From contig JAUZTG010000051.1 in the NCBI GenBank assembly GCA_030734395.1, positions 372,001-436,000 on the forward strand: a stretch of DNA of 64,000 nucleotides, in the 5' to 3' direction. This document shows, piece by piece, positions 12,554-24,570 of this stretch. Position numbers and translations under genes: made by a program. The notes beneath the pieces are model-generated. The model saw only the letters and a program-made list of their open reading frames with translations, had not been told where the DNA came from and did no database searches. Position 1 is the stretch's first letter. Each line of letters begins with the position of its first letter. This DNA is from Sarocladium kiliense. Lineage: Eukaryota; Ascomycota; Sordariomycetes; Hypocreales; Sarocladiaceae.

Positions 12554-14278
12554 ATGCCACCTTCGAACTTTACGACTCATCAGGACAGTCTCGCCATCCA
12601 CCAGCAGCTGACTTCAACTTTTCTTAGCGGCAAGACGAAAGACCTCCGATGGCGGAAATGGCAGCTCAAACAGCTTTGGTGGATGATCAGCGAGAACGAG
12701 GACGCTATTGTGCAGGCATTGCATAGCGATCTTGGCCGCCATGAGTCTGAAACCCTGTTCGCCGACATCCAAGGCGTCAAGAAGTCTATTCTCGAGCACC
12801 TCAACAATCTGGAGAAATGGGTCGCAGATGAGCCTGTTGAGGGCGCTGGCTTCATCATGGGAACACTTGGCAAGGCGCGAATCAAGAAGGAACCTCTTGG
12901 CCTTGTCTTGATCATCGGGGCCTGGAACTTCCCTTTCCTCCTCACCCTGTCTCCGGTTGTTGCTGCTATCGCTGCTGGGTGTACCATCGTCATCAAGCCC
13001 TCAGAGCTGGCCGTCGCATCGCAAAATCTCATGGCCGAGCTCGTGGCCAAGTACCTCGACCCAACAGCTATCCGCTTGATAACTGCCGGTCCGGCTGAGA
13101 CGACCGAGCTGCTCAAGCTCAAGTTCGATCATATCTTCTTTACGGGGTCGACTAAAGTCGCAAAGTTCGTCGCCGCAGCGGCCGCCAAAAACCTCACGCC
13201 TACCGTTCTCGAGCTAGGAGGACAGGGTCCAGCTATTATTACGCGCTCAGCCGACTGTGATCTGGCGGCAAAGCGAATTGCCTATGCCAAGTTCCTCAAT
13301 GCCGGGCAAATCTGCTTGTCTGTGAACCATGTCTTTGTAGACCCGAGTGTACACGACAAGTTCACGGAGAGACTTGTGTATTGGTCTACACAGTTCGGGG
13401 CTGGACCGGACACGGACATGTGCAAGATCATCAATCAACGGAACTACGAACGGCTCGCCAACCTAATTGATGAGTCTCAGGGCAAAGTCCTCCAATCGGA
13501 ATTGGCCCCAAGGAACAAGAAAACGTTTCTGAAGCCAACCATAGTCACCGGCGTGGATATGAAGGGTATGTTCTCTCGCCGGGGTCGCTCGACTGGTAGG
13601 ATTATGCGATCCACGGCATTCGTCTGACATTTTCGCAGATGCTGTTCTCTCAGAAGAGCTCTTTGGTCCCGTCTGTCCAGTTATCAAGGCGACGATGGAG
13701 GAAGCCGTCGAGCAAACGAGGGCTGGCCCGCACCCCCTCGCGATCTACATTTTCAGCCAAGATAAAGCTGAGATCGACCACGGTATGTCATATTAAACCG
13801 CTTGGGAAAAGGCATTCTCAAGCCACAAGTCTCAATGCGTGTGCTGATTGTAGCCCCTTGCTGCGCAGTTCTTCAAAACACAAACTCCGGTGGCGTCACC
13901 ATCAATGATACAATGCTTCACCACAACGTCCCGGGCGCACCCTTTGGAGGCGTCGGCGACTCAGGACAAGGATCCTACCACGGCAAGTACGGTTTCAAGG
14001 CCTTCACGCACGAGAGGACGATTCTCGAGTTGCCAACGTGGCTGGAGTTTCTGCTCGCCTCCCGCTATCCGCCATACACCGCGGCCGCGACGAAGCAGGC
14101 CATGTTTAGACCAAAGGTGGCATTCAAACGGGGTGAGTCTCTGGAGGATCAGCGGGTAGCCAGTGCAGGAGCCAGTTTATGGTGGAAGGGCGCGGTGGGT
14201 TTGGCTGTTGGGGCGGTAGCTTTCGGGATTGTGAGGAATGGCCAGGTCCAGGGGATGGCTAAGGCGTTCCTAATGTAG
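12554..14278 (+). CDS. Fatty-aldehyde-type dehydrogenase (ALDH3-like) with C-terminal membrane anchor
   Basis: Three exons: 12554-13565, 13639-13782, 13869-14278 (521 aa). The second intron has two possible acceptors; the one at 13868 restores the conserved DHVLQNTNSGGVTIND block. Motifs: GAWNFPF substrate/NAD entry, IKPSE for the cofactor, FTGST, the general base in LELGGQGP, and the nucleophilic cysteine in NAGQICLS. Short ALDH3-class length plus a hydrophobic helix near the C terminus (GAVGLAVGAVAFGIV) is the layout of fatty aldehyde dehydrogenases on the endoplasmic reticulum or peroxisome membrane. It oxidises medium to long aldehydes to acids with NAD(P)+. It lies beside an acyl-CoA thioesterase and a P450, which fits fatty alcohol, alkane or lipid aldehyde breakdown. 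Confidence 0.9.
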
Positions 14279-14922
14279 GAATCTGGATGCCTCTGAGGCA
14301 CCTTTTATTCATCCATGCTTGATAGTATGAGATACGACAAGATTGCCATGTACCTGTGGAGATGTATGTGAAAATGACCTATTAATAAGGTTCCTTGATG
14401 TACTTCTGTGCAGGGGTCTTTGCATTTCGCAGGTTCCATGTACCTACCAGTACGGTACCGAAGCTGCTTTACAGGGTGCGAAGCTTGTTCCGCCCCACCG
14501 TAAGGTAACTTGCCTGCGTGGCCTGGCACTGCGTGTCGAGGAGTGCCAGGCAGCTCCGTGTGGTTTGCTCCGCGCACGCTAACAGTCGGTCCTTCCCTCC
14601 AGTATCTTTAGCGTGTGGTTGGAGCTTCCACGGGGACGACGTCATGGATGTGACCACCTGAACCTACTGCTGGTCAATGAGCAGAAGCTCATGCCCCGAC
14701 AACAAGAGCTTGCCCAGGATACCCGCACTTTTGTACCGCGACTGAAGCCCATCATCAGCGACTCGCCAAGCTCATACTCACGTCTTCTGCGATTCGGCAG
14801 CTCTTGCCGCCACGCATTCGATCAGCCCATCACATCTACCTCTGCTCGATCGTAATCGAAACGACCGTCGCCTTGATCCGACCAAACCATGACCTAGCCA
14901 TACACACACCACCCCAGCAATC
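14279..14922. other. Intergenic, upstream of HAM1-like gene
   Basis: Terminator side of the ALDH gene, then a pyrimidine- and CA-rich leader before 14923 (ACACACACC near 14903). No gene seen. Confidence 0.5.
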
Positions 14923-17142
14923 ATGTCGCTATTCGGGTTTGGCAAGCCATCTGGCAATGCCGCGGAGCGCGAACCTCTCCTTCCACGCTACAACGATGAC
15001 ACCACGCTCCAGACTCGACTGCACGAGAAGCTGCACACATACCAGATGCTCAGAGCCATGGCAAAAGGCTACATGCCGTCCAATGAGCAAACAATCGTGC
15101 ATCTTCGAACTCTACTCTCCGCCGATGTCCTGAATCCTGATATGCCGAATCTGAGCAACTCGGGACGCGCTCTCGTTCGCAGCGTCAAACTCTGGCTGCA
15201 GCAATTCATCGCCTTCTTGCAACATAAGAATAGCGAAGATCAGATCCAGGACTTTATTTGGTGCTTGACTCAGGCTCGCTTGCACGTCGATGTCGGCGAT
15301 ATTGAGAGACGCGTGTCCAAAGCTAAAGTCAAGGCCGATGCCGAAGCAACTTATCGCAGTCTGCAGACTGTGGGCTCCTTGCTGCTGTCGAACGCCGACT
15401 TCCGTGTTTTCCTCTCGGATCTGGCCACTGTTGGCAAAGAGATCTTCCGCGACACTGCTTTCACGCTGGCTGACGTTTCCAAAGACGCTGGCAAGAAGCT
15501 TGACGACGGCGTGGCTCTGGGTGTGGAACAGGCCAATGGAGAGACCCGAGACGTACCATCCACATCTGATCTCAAGGGCAAAGCTGGAGATATCGCCGAA
15601 GTTGTCACCCAAAGCGCCGGCGAAGTAGTCCAGGAAGCCGAACAAAGTGTCGCTGAGCACTTCACTGGTGAAGAAAAACAGGTTCTCGTTCGTCGGCTGA
15701 AGCAAGCAGTACTGAATCTCCGGGGTCGGAAGGACTATTCGGAATCGGTCTCCACACTGGCGTTACTCGTTCAGCGCTACCTTCTTGCGTATTCTCAAGT
15801 GGCGGCTGAGGCTGTTGATGCAGCTGAAGAGGACGTACACACAAATCAAGAGGTAGATCGTGCCGTCAAAAACTTCTGGCAACTTGTTTGCTCTGTTGGC
15901 AATGGAGAGGATTGGAAGAAGGTAGAAGAGTCTTTCAATGCCGTGGTCGAAGACGGAAAATCAGATCCCGACTTCAATGAGTTGGTCAAGCAGCTATCAC
16001 GCGTGCTACAAGACATGTTGATGGATCCTGACTTCTTTGAGAACTCGGAGCATCGTTTCAATGAGCTGCGCGACAAGGCGAAGGAGCTCACAGGCCAATC
16101 ATCACTCGCGGATGATCTTGATGGACTAATTACCAACCTTCGGCACGCCATTGATTCTGTTGGCCGAGATACAGACTTCAATAAGCTGATCCAATCGACG
16201 GCTCGCATCGCCCATATTCTGTCCCCGGAGGCAAATTATGCAAATGGAGAGCTTGTGAAGGATGCCGTCAATGTGTTTGTTCCTCTCGCAATCCAAGCCA
16301 TTCAGCATTTCCCGATTCCTCGCCTCGAGGTATCTACCCCTGCAATTGACCTGCTTGTGGAGAATCTCATCATTGAGCCCGGTCGAACTGTCAACAATAG
16401 CTCATTCCTCCCCTATCGACTGCAAGTGTCTACAAAGAACGACGTAGACGTTCGCAAGGCTAGATTTGGAACAACATCATCGCTCAAGTCACTGATGACT
16501 GTCAAGATATCTGGCGTGTCAGTGGCTGCCGATGATCTGGGCTACTGGTTGAAGCTGCACTCAGGGCTGCTTCGCATGACCGATCAAGGCTTGGCTGGCT
16601 TCTATCTTGACGAGCGCGGATTCGATGTCCTGGTTGACCTCGAAATTGGACGGGATCGGATTGATCAGATTGTTTCCCTACGTCGCGTCCGCGTCCGCAT
16701 CCATCATCTGGACTACAAGTTGAGCAAGTCGAAGTTCTCGTTCTTCGCATGGCTCCTGAAGCCTCTCGTAAGACCGATACTTAAAGCGGCATTGGAGATC
16801 AAACTCGCGAATAGCATATCTCTGGCGTTGCAGACTCTCAACCGAGAATTGCTTTTCGCCCGGGAACGCCTGAGAGCTACTAGAATCGCTAACCCAGATG
16901 ACCTATGGACATTCATCAAGGCCGTTGCATCGCGGCTCACTCCTGCACCTGACCCAGATATCGATACGAGAATCGGGGTGGAACCTGGCACTGGAGTCTT
17001 CCGCGGCCGTTATGCTCCCGGAAGCCTCGTACAGCTTTGGAAAGCAGAAGGTCGGGACGCTGAGCAGCGAGTGTTTGAGTACCGGAGGGATGGTTGGTGT
17101 AACGATATATTTGACGTGACTACAAATGCGGTTGAGACTTGA
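14923..17142 (+). CDS. HAM1-like conserved fungal protein
   Basis: Single exon, 739 aa, starting after CAATCATGTCG. It begins with an EREPLLPRY segment, then a long predominantly helical N-terminal region (about 40-420) rich in charged heptads. A more beta-rich C-terminal part (about 440-660) contains LIIEPGRTVNNSSFLPYRLQ and SGVSVAADDLGYWLKLHSG. This arrangement matches what I know as the fungal HAM1-like N- and C-terminal families, whose biochemical role is not settled; the C-terminal part has been compared with lipid-binding folds. There is no signal peptide or clear membrane helix. The gene is intronless, unlike most neighbours. Assignment rests on remembered family pattern, so moderate. 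Confidence 0.6.
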   Translation: MSLFGFGKPSGNAAEREPLLPRYNDDTTLQTRLHEKLHTYQMLRAMAKGYMPSNEQTIVHLRTLLSADVLNPDMPNLSNSGRALVRSVKLWLQQFIAFLQHKNSEDQIQDFIWCLTQARLHVDVGDIERRVSKAKVKADAEATYRSLQTVGSLLLSNADFRVFLSDLATVGKEIFRDTAFTLADVSKDAGKKLDDGVALGVEQANGETRDVPSTSDLKGKAGDIAEVVTQSAGEVVQEAEQSVAEHFTGEEKQVLVRRLKQAVLNLRGRKDYSESVSTLALLVQRYLLAYSQVAAEAVDAAEEDVHTNQEVDRAVKNFWQLVCSVGNGEDWKKVEESFNAVVEDGKSDPDFNELVKQLSRVLQDMLMDPDFFENSEHRFNELRDKAKELTGQSSLADDLDGLITNLRHAIDSVGRDTDFNKLIQSTARIAHILSPEANYANGELVKDAVNVFVPLAIQAIQHFPIPRLEVSTPAIDLLVENLIIEPGRTVNNSSFLPYRLQVSTKNDVDVRKARFGTTSSLKSLMTVKISGVSVAADDLGYWLKLHSGLLRMTDQGLAGFYLDERGFDVLVDLEIGRDRIDQIVSLRRVRVRIHHLDYKLSKSKFSFFAWLLKPLVRPILKAALEIKLANSISLALQTLNRELLFARERLRATRIANPDDLWTFIKAVASRLTPAPDPDIDTRIGVEPGTGVFRGRYAPGSLVQLWKAEGRDAEQRVFEYRRDGWCNDIFDVTTNAVET

Positions 17143-17293
17143 CAAAGGGTGCAAAGAATTCACCGCACAGTACTGTCGACTGGATGGGTGGCGCATGGAG
17201 TACGGCACAATGGGAAACACTGGGATTGAATGCAGTATACGATGTATTGAGAAGTATCATCATTAAGAGCCACAGCAAAGAAAAAACTGTGTC

Positions 17294-18514
17294 CTACAGC
17301 CGTTGGGCCTCGGCCATCTTCGGTCCTCGAGCGGTCATCATCCACCCAACCGTGATCATTCGCATCACGCACTCTGCACTTTCTCTCGTTAGCTGCTCAG
17401 CCTCAGCCACTGCCTCCTTCAAGGTGCTCGGGCGCTGCAGAATGCAAGTGTACGCATCAATGCCCGCCTCGTAATTCACTCTTGCCCCCTTGCCGATGGT
17501 GCCAGCAATCGCTACAACAGGGAGGCCGAATCGCTTTGCCCGCATTGCGATCTCTGCAGGGATCTTACCTCGTGGAGTCTGATCATCGATTCCGCCCTCT
17601 GCAGTGATGACCAGATCGCAATCGTCAAAGAGTGTCTGTAGGTCGATATATTCTGCCACAACCTCGTACCGCGGCCTCAGTTTAGCGCCAATCAACCTCA
17701 GACCTGTTCCGAGACCACCAGAAGCCCCTCCGCCAGGAGTTAGGCCTACGTTTGGCTCATCAAGAATGCGGCCCGCCGCTTCCGCGAAGCTATCCATGGC
17801 ATGCGACAGGCGTTCTATTTGCTTTGAAGAGGCGCCCTTCTGCTTGCCAAACACAGGGGCCACTCCATATTGGCCGCACAGGACGTTGGTCCAATTCACA
17901 GCCACTTCGATAGTCACGAAACCCGTCCGAAGGCGACTGTCGATACCAGTGAGGTCGATCTTTGCTAGTTCCGTGATGGTTTCTCCACCACCAGCTACTG
18001 GAAGTGGGTTTCCATTGCCATTCAAGAGGACAACACCAAGGGCTTGCAGCATACCTGCACCTCCATCACAGGTTCCCGAATCACCGCAGCCGATCACGAT
18101 ACGCTGTGCGCCAGCATCCAGAGCATGCCTGATGAGCTCGCCAACGCCGTACGTAGTGGTGATGCCAGGGTCCCGCATGGAGTCTGGAACCAGGCTAAGA
18201 CCAGCTGCTGCTGCCATTTCAAGGACAATTGTCTTTGGCGCTAGAGGATCCCTTCTTCCGAGGACTCCAAAAAAGGAGTCGATGGGACGTCTGACGGGGC
18301 CGGTGACTGTGACGTTGTGGATTTCCCCACCTGTAGCTGCAACCAGAGCACGGGTGAACCCTTCGCCTCCGTCTACCAGAGGTACTTGACGGACGTAGGT
18401 GCTAGGGGCCACAGCGTGAATGCCTTCTTGGATGCACCTTGCAGCTTGCTCAGGTTGTAGACTCCCTTTGAAGCCTGACGGGCAAACCAAAACTCTTATG
18501 GGTGTAAAGTTCAT
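17294..18514 (-). CDS. Glycerate kinase (type 1 family)
   Basis: Single exon, 406 aa from the ATG at 18514; the frame extends to 18601 but the extra 29 residues are not family-like. The N terminus VLVCPSGFKGSLQPEQAA and PLVDGGEGFTRALV are the glycerate kinase signatures, followed by LEMAAAAGLSLVP, the glycine-rich GCGDSGTCDGGAGMLQALG, KQKGA, and AEGGIDDQTPRGK near the C terminus. It phosphorylates D-glycerate in the cytosol, feeding serine, glyoxylate or tartrate breakdown products into glycolysis. It lies tail to tail with the HAM1-like gene at 151 bp. Confidence 0.9.
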   Translation of the reverse strand: MNFTPIRVLVCPSGFKGSLQPEQAARCIQEGIHAVAPSTYVRQVPLVDGGEGFTRALVAATGGEIHNVTVTGPVRRPIDSFFGVLGRRDPLAPKTIVLEMAAAAGLSLVPDSMRDPGITTTYGVGELIRHALDAGAQRIVIGCGDSGTCDGGAGMLQALGVVLLNGNGNPLPVAGGGETITELAKIDLTGIDSRLRTGFVTIEVAVNWTNVLCGQYGVAPVFGKQKGASSKQIERLSHAMDSFAEAAGRILDEPNVGLTPGGGASGGLGTGLRLIGAKLRPRYEVVAEYIDLQTLFDDCDLVITAEGGIDDQTPRGKIPAEIAMRAKRFGLPVVAIAGTIGKGARVNYEAGIDAYTCILQRPSTLKEAVAEAEQLTRESAECVMRMITVGWMMTARGPKMAEAQRL

Positions 18515-19793
18515 GGCTGAGTGTGTGTAGGTTGATGACTGGAAATTGTGTGAAGGTACGATCTCGAACTCTTCGGGAGCTAGTAGCTTAGAATGGATCA
18601 ATCTTATGAGCGAATGACTTTCGGTAAAAAGAAGCGAGTGTCTGAGTGATTGTAAAAACGATTGATTAAAGCTGGTGATGGCTAGAACGTCTTCTACATC
18701 TTTGTCGAAAAGATTCTAGCTGATCTTATAGTTGCTCATCTCAGAACTTCCGACTTAATCCAGGTGTATGTGATTCTATTCCGGGAAATCATTCCATTCG
18801 GCTTATACCACTTGTGAATCTGCTTCTGACATAGCCTCATGATAGCCTCTTAAGAAAGCGGCCTCGAAACAGCGCAGCAGCTAGTTCTGCTGGCGCCGAT
18901 GCACTAATCAAAGCAGGCAACTCGTCACGCGCGCCGCCCTGAGGCACAATACGTTCATAGTACAAGCCCTCACATCTACGTCACGGCTCGACTTACCCAG
19001 AGAAGGTTCAGCATCGCCCCATAGCCAGCAGGTCTCCTGTACTCCCGCACAAGGAATGACATATCACCAGAAGAAGTTACCTAGACTTCGCCACGGGTGT
19101 GACGCGCGGGAGATAGACCTAAGATAGCGAATCTCAGCTCATAATACACCACTGACAACAATCCAGATCTCGTATCAGGAGCGGCTGAAACACAGCCATG
19201 TGGGATAGCCAAATTGATGTACGGGATTGGCAAATGATATCGAAGACTTTCCTGTAGCTTCAATCCAAGGAAGGAAGACTAAGACAACACAGCCTTCATC
19301 TATTTCTGGACATTGAGGAGCCTGCGTCGGCCAAGACACCGGGTTTAATCATCCTATCAACCCTGCCTCGCTTAGCGGCAACATGAGCAAGGTCATGGCC
19401 CCACATAAACAACGAAGAAGCACCAGAGCCCCCCACTCTCCGCAACCTTATTCTTGAGCTTATTTCCAAAGGCTCATCCTCGCTGGCATCGGGCTGAAAT
19501 GGGTCGAAGGATGCCAAGAACAGATAGCAAGCTGTGACTGCTTGCGGTTTCTGGAATTCTCCTTGCAGACTGGTCTGTAATTCTAATCTTGAAGCGTGGC
19601 TATGCACACTAGTGGGTGATTGAGCCTACCCAGGCATAAGTCCACGTTTAAAGAAGACCTTGGCGCTCGGGCTTATATCTTACGGTAACGAAGAAGCCGG
19701 TGAGAGACTCGAAGCTGTCGCCTTCTCACATTCTTCCTTCTTTGATGAGCACCTAATTACTTCACAATCCCAACCACCGGACCTCCCTTTACT
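18515..19793. promoter_or_regulatory. Divergent promoter region, glycerate kinase / MFS carrier
   Basis: About 1.28 kb between divergent starts. Open frames on the minus strand (19081-19607) have no recognisable product. No repeats or RNA genes seen. Confidence 0.5.
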
Positions 19794-21807
19794 ATGGCAG
19801 AGCAGTATCAGCTCCCAGCGATCCCTCGGAAGCCGCTTCCGGATGCGGCTAGGGCACTGAAGAAGCCCCTGACACGGTCACAGTCCACGTTGTACAAAGC
19901 ATGGAGCACCCAACTACCACCGCTCCAAGACTACGAAAGATCCTTGTATAAGTTCCCGTGGCTTCATCAAACGAGCAGGTTGGATCAGGCACCTCAGATC
20001 CTAGAATCGGAAGGAGAGTATCTCCTTTTCAGAGATGAAGAGGCTGGTACTCAAGGCATCACTCGGAATGATCCGTCGCGGCTTATACAAGGATCTAGTG
20101 GACCACTTCTGAACCATGGCCAGGCTAGTGAAAAGGATGAATCAACAAGTCCGCACCTTGTGAGCCTGACGTTCACCTCTCTCGAATTCCAGACCACTAA
20201 TGCTGCATAGGTGACTTGGGACTCGGAGACAGACCCTGCAAACCCTAGAAATTGGCCTCGAAGCCGCAAGTGGACGGCCACGTTCTTAGTGTCCTGCTTC
20301 ACGTTCATCTCGCCAGTGGCAAGCACGATGCTGGCACCCGCTCTGCCCGTTCTGGCCGAAGATCTGAAAGCGCGCTCCGAGATCGAGTCATACTTTTTCA
20401 TGTCCATCTTTCTCCTCGCATATGCTATCGGACCATTCGTACTAGCGCCGCTGTCAGAGATGTACGGCAGAGTTATTGTCTTACAAAGCGCCAACGTGGT
20501 CTTCTTGGTGTTCAATACTGTGGCAGGATGGTCAACAAACAGAGAGATGATGCTAGCCACACGTTTCTTGAGTGGGATTGGGGGTAGTGCACCTCAGGCG
20601 GTGAGTATATGTTCACTACTTGTGCTGATCAATCTACTAACGAATAAGCTCGGCGGAGGCGTCTTGAGCGACTGTTGGAGCCCAGAAGAACGAGGCTCTG
20701 CGCACGCTTTGTACTCATTAGCTCCATTTCTAGGACCGGCAGTCGGGCCCATAGGTGCGTAATCCTTTTCAGATCTCGATACGTCCATAACATTGACGTA
20801 GCATAGCTGCTGGGTATATCACGGAGTATCTTGGCTGGCGGTGGATCTTCTGGACTGTCAGCATTGCAGATGCCGTCGTTCAAGTCATGGCATTCCTGTT
20901 CCTGCCAGAAACGTACGCTCCAAAGATCCTGTTGCTAAAAGCCGAAAGGCTGCGCAAAGAGACGGGCAATTCTAGTCTGCGTACCAAGTGGGAACGGCCA
21001 GATCATACATTTTTTCAGGTCCTGAGAACAAACTTTGTGCGCCCTTTCAGAATGCTCTTTACACAGCCTGCCCTGCAGATAACAGCGTTGTATCGGGCTT
21101 ACCTATACGGTTTGATGTATCTTGTGTAAGTCGGGCTGGCGTGTGGGGAACTCTCTTTTTGGGACTTGTGGCTGACTGATGAAGCTTTGCATCCTTCCCG
21201 ATGGTATGGAGCCAGCAGTACAATCAGGAGCCCGGGCCAGCCAGCTTGAACTATATTTCTCTGGGCGTAGGGTTCGTGATAGGTCTCCAAATCTCCGGAC
21301 CACTCATAGACAAGGTGAGCAACCCACGCATCCCTCAAGGTCATCAGCTAACACATTCAGAGCTACCGATATTTCCAGCAGAAGTATAACCACACTGGTC
21401 TTCCTGAATTCCGTGTGCCGCTCATGTACCCAACAGCCATTATCGTTCCAATTGGGCTGGTCATGTACGGTGCAGCGGCACACTTGCGAGCACACTGGAT
21501 TGTGCCGAACATCGGGGCTGCAATATTCGCAGCTGGGCTGATTCTCTCTTTCCAGTGTGTTCAAACCTACACCATTGACACATATGAGACCTACGCAGCA
21601 AGCGCGACAGGAGCTGCAGCTTTCGTTCGCACTATGGCTGGATTCAGTTTCCCGCTGTTTGCCCCTGGAATGTATAAACACCTGGGTATCCTGCCTGGCA
21701 ATGGCGTCCTTGCTGCTGTGGCGTTTGCTCTCGGAATCATCGTACCTTGGGGGATGTGGCGCTGGGGGGCATGGCTGAGGAGCAGAAGTTCTTATTGCAC
21801 TGGGTGA
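19794..21807 (+). CDS. MFS transporter, DHA1 (drug/polyamine:H+ antiporter) type
   Basis: Six exons: 19794-20159, 20211-20600, 20649-20754, 20807-21125, 21185-21314, 21361-21807 (585 aa, in frame). A long cytosolic N-terminal tail is followed by VTWDSETDPANPRNWP, the standard entry to helix 1 in fungal DHA1 carriers. Then come ALPVLAEDL, the loop 2-3 block PLSEMYGR, the conserved helix 5 end LAPFLGPAVGPI (motif C-like) and GWRWIFW. The C-terminal half has SFQCVQTYTIDTYETYAASATGA, typical of the family. It should export a small toxic or metabolic compound in exchange for protons at the plasma membrane. No biosynthetic cluster is next to it. Confidence 0.88.
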
Positions 21808-24570
21808 GGCAGCACAGTGGCTGGCCGGGAACGAAGTTCGGGATCATATCTCAGAGATGGGTACCTTGCCTTAGGGAGCCCTGCGCCAAAATTTTGGTAG
21901 CGAACACAGAGAGGTGTTAGCCCCTAAGAGCCCCTAAGCGATCTGCAGTAGATGAAACTTAGTAGGCCAGATAGCACATTTTCGCTCAAGGGATGATTTT
22001 AGAACCGTGAATTCTTAGACTAGGCTTATAGATGTGGCATTGTGCAACCACGAAGAGTTGAGGTACAGGGTGGCAAGTCGTTCGCGGCGAGAATGAGGTT
22101 CCTGGGAGAGGTTTGGCCCTCATGCAGCAAAAGGACTCAAGCACAACTGATATAAAATCCAATAACCCTTTGCTAGTGCAGAGTTGCGCAATCTAAAGGC
22201 CACAGCTGTTTTTAGTTAGTTCTTGTACTTGTTTTGCCACAACTTGCGGCGTATAGTTAGGAGCGACCTTCCTCACAGTTGCTAGTCTATGCTTTTCTTC
22301 AGCTCGTGATGGCGTGGTCTCTGACCTGCATCTCGGCTACGTACCCCGGCCCAATCAGGTTTCTGCAGCATTTGGGTCACGAGCTAGCGACGAGTTTTCC
22401 GTTTCTTGAGCCGTGAGTGGCCGGCAGTCACGTCACGTAGATTGGCTCGCGGCTTGCTTCAGCAGGACCCCGAGATCCCGGTCTGGCTTCAAGGCTCAAC
22501 TGGCATGACTAGGGAAAGTTTATGGGGTCAGCATAGTGCTCACCAGGTCCTGAAGCTGTCGACACAATGCGTTCTCTAAAGACGGAGCCCGAGAGCCCCG
22601 GGGAAACTCTTGAGAAAATGTAAGAGCGCGACCAAGCCGCACGCGTGTCACGGAAATTACTTATTGCCTCAGTCCTCGTTGTGTTGTGCGCCACTGGACA
22701 CCCTGGCATGTGGTAGTAACCAAGTAACACGCAACTAGGTCCTTTCCAACGGATGCTTCTCGCCCTGTTCTGGTGCCAGCGATTAAGTAAAGCCTCTACC
22801 AGTGTCTTCACGCTCCATCTCGAGCTGCTCAGGTAGAAAAGGGAAGCGAGGCCATACACAGCAGCAGTCAAGGCCGGCGATCGGCAACATGGTTAGCATC
22901 ATCTCCTGGGTCTCAAATCTCTCTGTCAAGTTTACACGGAGTGCGCCGTAATAATAAAGAAGACCCCTGCACTTTCAGCTCGTGGACCCAAAACTTGGGA
23001 TACCCCCCAGCGGCGGCCCCTTTGGATTCTCCATCGGACGACAATGAGTAGCAACTGTAACGGATGGATGGCTGGGCTATGAGAGGCGGATGAGGAAACT
23101 GGAGAAAGGGTCACTCACATATCTTTCCAGGGCATCTTCTCCGCGCCCGTCCGCCGACGACACCACTTCCCTCACTGGAATCCTGGAATCCTGGAATCCC
23201 AGCCCACGACAGAGAGATCATTAAGTATGGGTGTGTAGTAGTAATATGTCGCAGTCAATAGGGCTCTCCTATCCTCATTTGGTGACCGTGGCCCTGGTAT
23301 CAAATCGCCAGGGATCAACAGGTCTCCATCCAACCCCCCACCTGGCGACTCTGGTGCACGCCTTGTCCTTCCGTAGCGCGACGATCCTCCACAACCACCA
23401 TCAAGTTGGGCTGCTTGGATGCCCAAGAAGAGCCATGACGACCGGGATGTCAGGCGCTACAGGGCGGCCTCGCCTCGCGCCGCTCGGTAAAGCTACTTGT
23501 CAACTGACGCCGTCTCCACCAAGTGTGCACCATCGACTTTCCACTTGCCACACAACCCTCAATAAGGCCTTCGCCGTGCATTAGTAGGTGAGAAGGAGAG
23601 GTGGTCTCGTGAGCCACCAAGGTGAGGCAGACAAGGTGAGGCTGGAGACCGTCCCCACAAAGTCGCTGAGCGAGGTGCCGTGGCCCTGGATCAAGAAGGA
23701 CAGGAGATGCTCTGTTCCCCTTGGTGATCCCATCGAGGCTCTTGTCATCACACCACACTACTCCTGTCGAGCAGCCTTCATCCTCACTACGCGGGGCTCG
23801 TCGCGTTCTCGGGCTCCTCCGGTACAGCCCTAGATGGGCGCCCATGATGGACTGCCCTTTGCCACCCTGATCACCCTGATCTCAGCTCTGAGAATGGGTA
23901 CGCTGCCCCCTTTTCTTTGGGCAATGCGCCTTATTTCGACACTGTGCTCAATTTCTAGCAAAGCCGTGCCCTCGTTACTTCTGTCGCAACTGGATGCTTG
24001 GATGCAGACAGAAGGCGGATGGTACCCCGGTTGACCCCTGCCCGTCCCTCCATCCAAACCCCTTGCTCACTCCCCCAGACCTCAGGAGCCTGGGCTGCAG
24101 CTTTGCATTTCCCCGCTCTCTCCAGACCAACGGGCCGCTCCAATAGGCCTGGGGATGGGACATTATCCTCCCATTCCGCGCATGCAACTGGAGTCTCCTC
24201 GTGACTTCGATGGCTCGTTTCCTCCTTCGCTCATCTTTCAACACCCAATTCTTGTCTTTAACTGAAGACTGAGGGACTTTCTGGAAGCTCACAATACGAC
24301 GAGACTCATTGGCCGAGGGATTTAAGCCTCTGCACTCACCCTTTTCGTTGGAGCAGCTCATTCTTACCATCTCCGAGGAGTCGTCGCCAGGCGCCGGATC
24401 GTCGCTCAATAACCTTGCCGCATGCCGCCTCACCTCTTTTCTTTTTGGTTGGCCTCGCGCCACAGAGAAACATCAAGCCCAATGCCAGTGCGACAGCCCG
24501 CAAGGGACTGACACCTCAAGTCAACCAGAAATCCAGTTGTTGAGCGAGTTGCCAGCTTGGCCGCAACGTC
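21808..24570. other. Long intergenic region / possible long leader
   Basis: About 2.76 kb without a gene I can support. It includes three perfect tandem copies of CTGGAATC at 23175-23198. The right half is pyrimidine-rich and may be a long 5' leader of the gene at 24571. Several open frames on both strands overlap each other without family-like sequence. Confidence 0.5.
23175..23198. repeat. Tandem repeat, 3 x 8 bp
   Basis: Three perfect head-to-tail copies of CTGGAATC. Simple repeat in noncoding DNA. Confidence 0.9.

Noticed and set aside
15112..16991. Long antisense frames within 14923-17142
   Set aside because: Shadows of the HAM1-like gene, whose 739-codon frame is uninterrupted.
22509..24463. 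Several open frames of 80-160 codons on both strands
   Set aside because: They overlap each other, are Pro/Ser/Arg-rich from base composition, and show no family signature.
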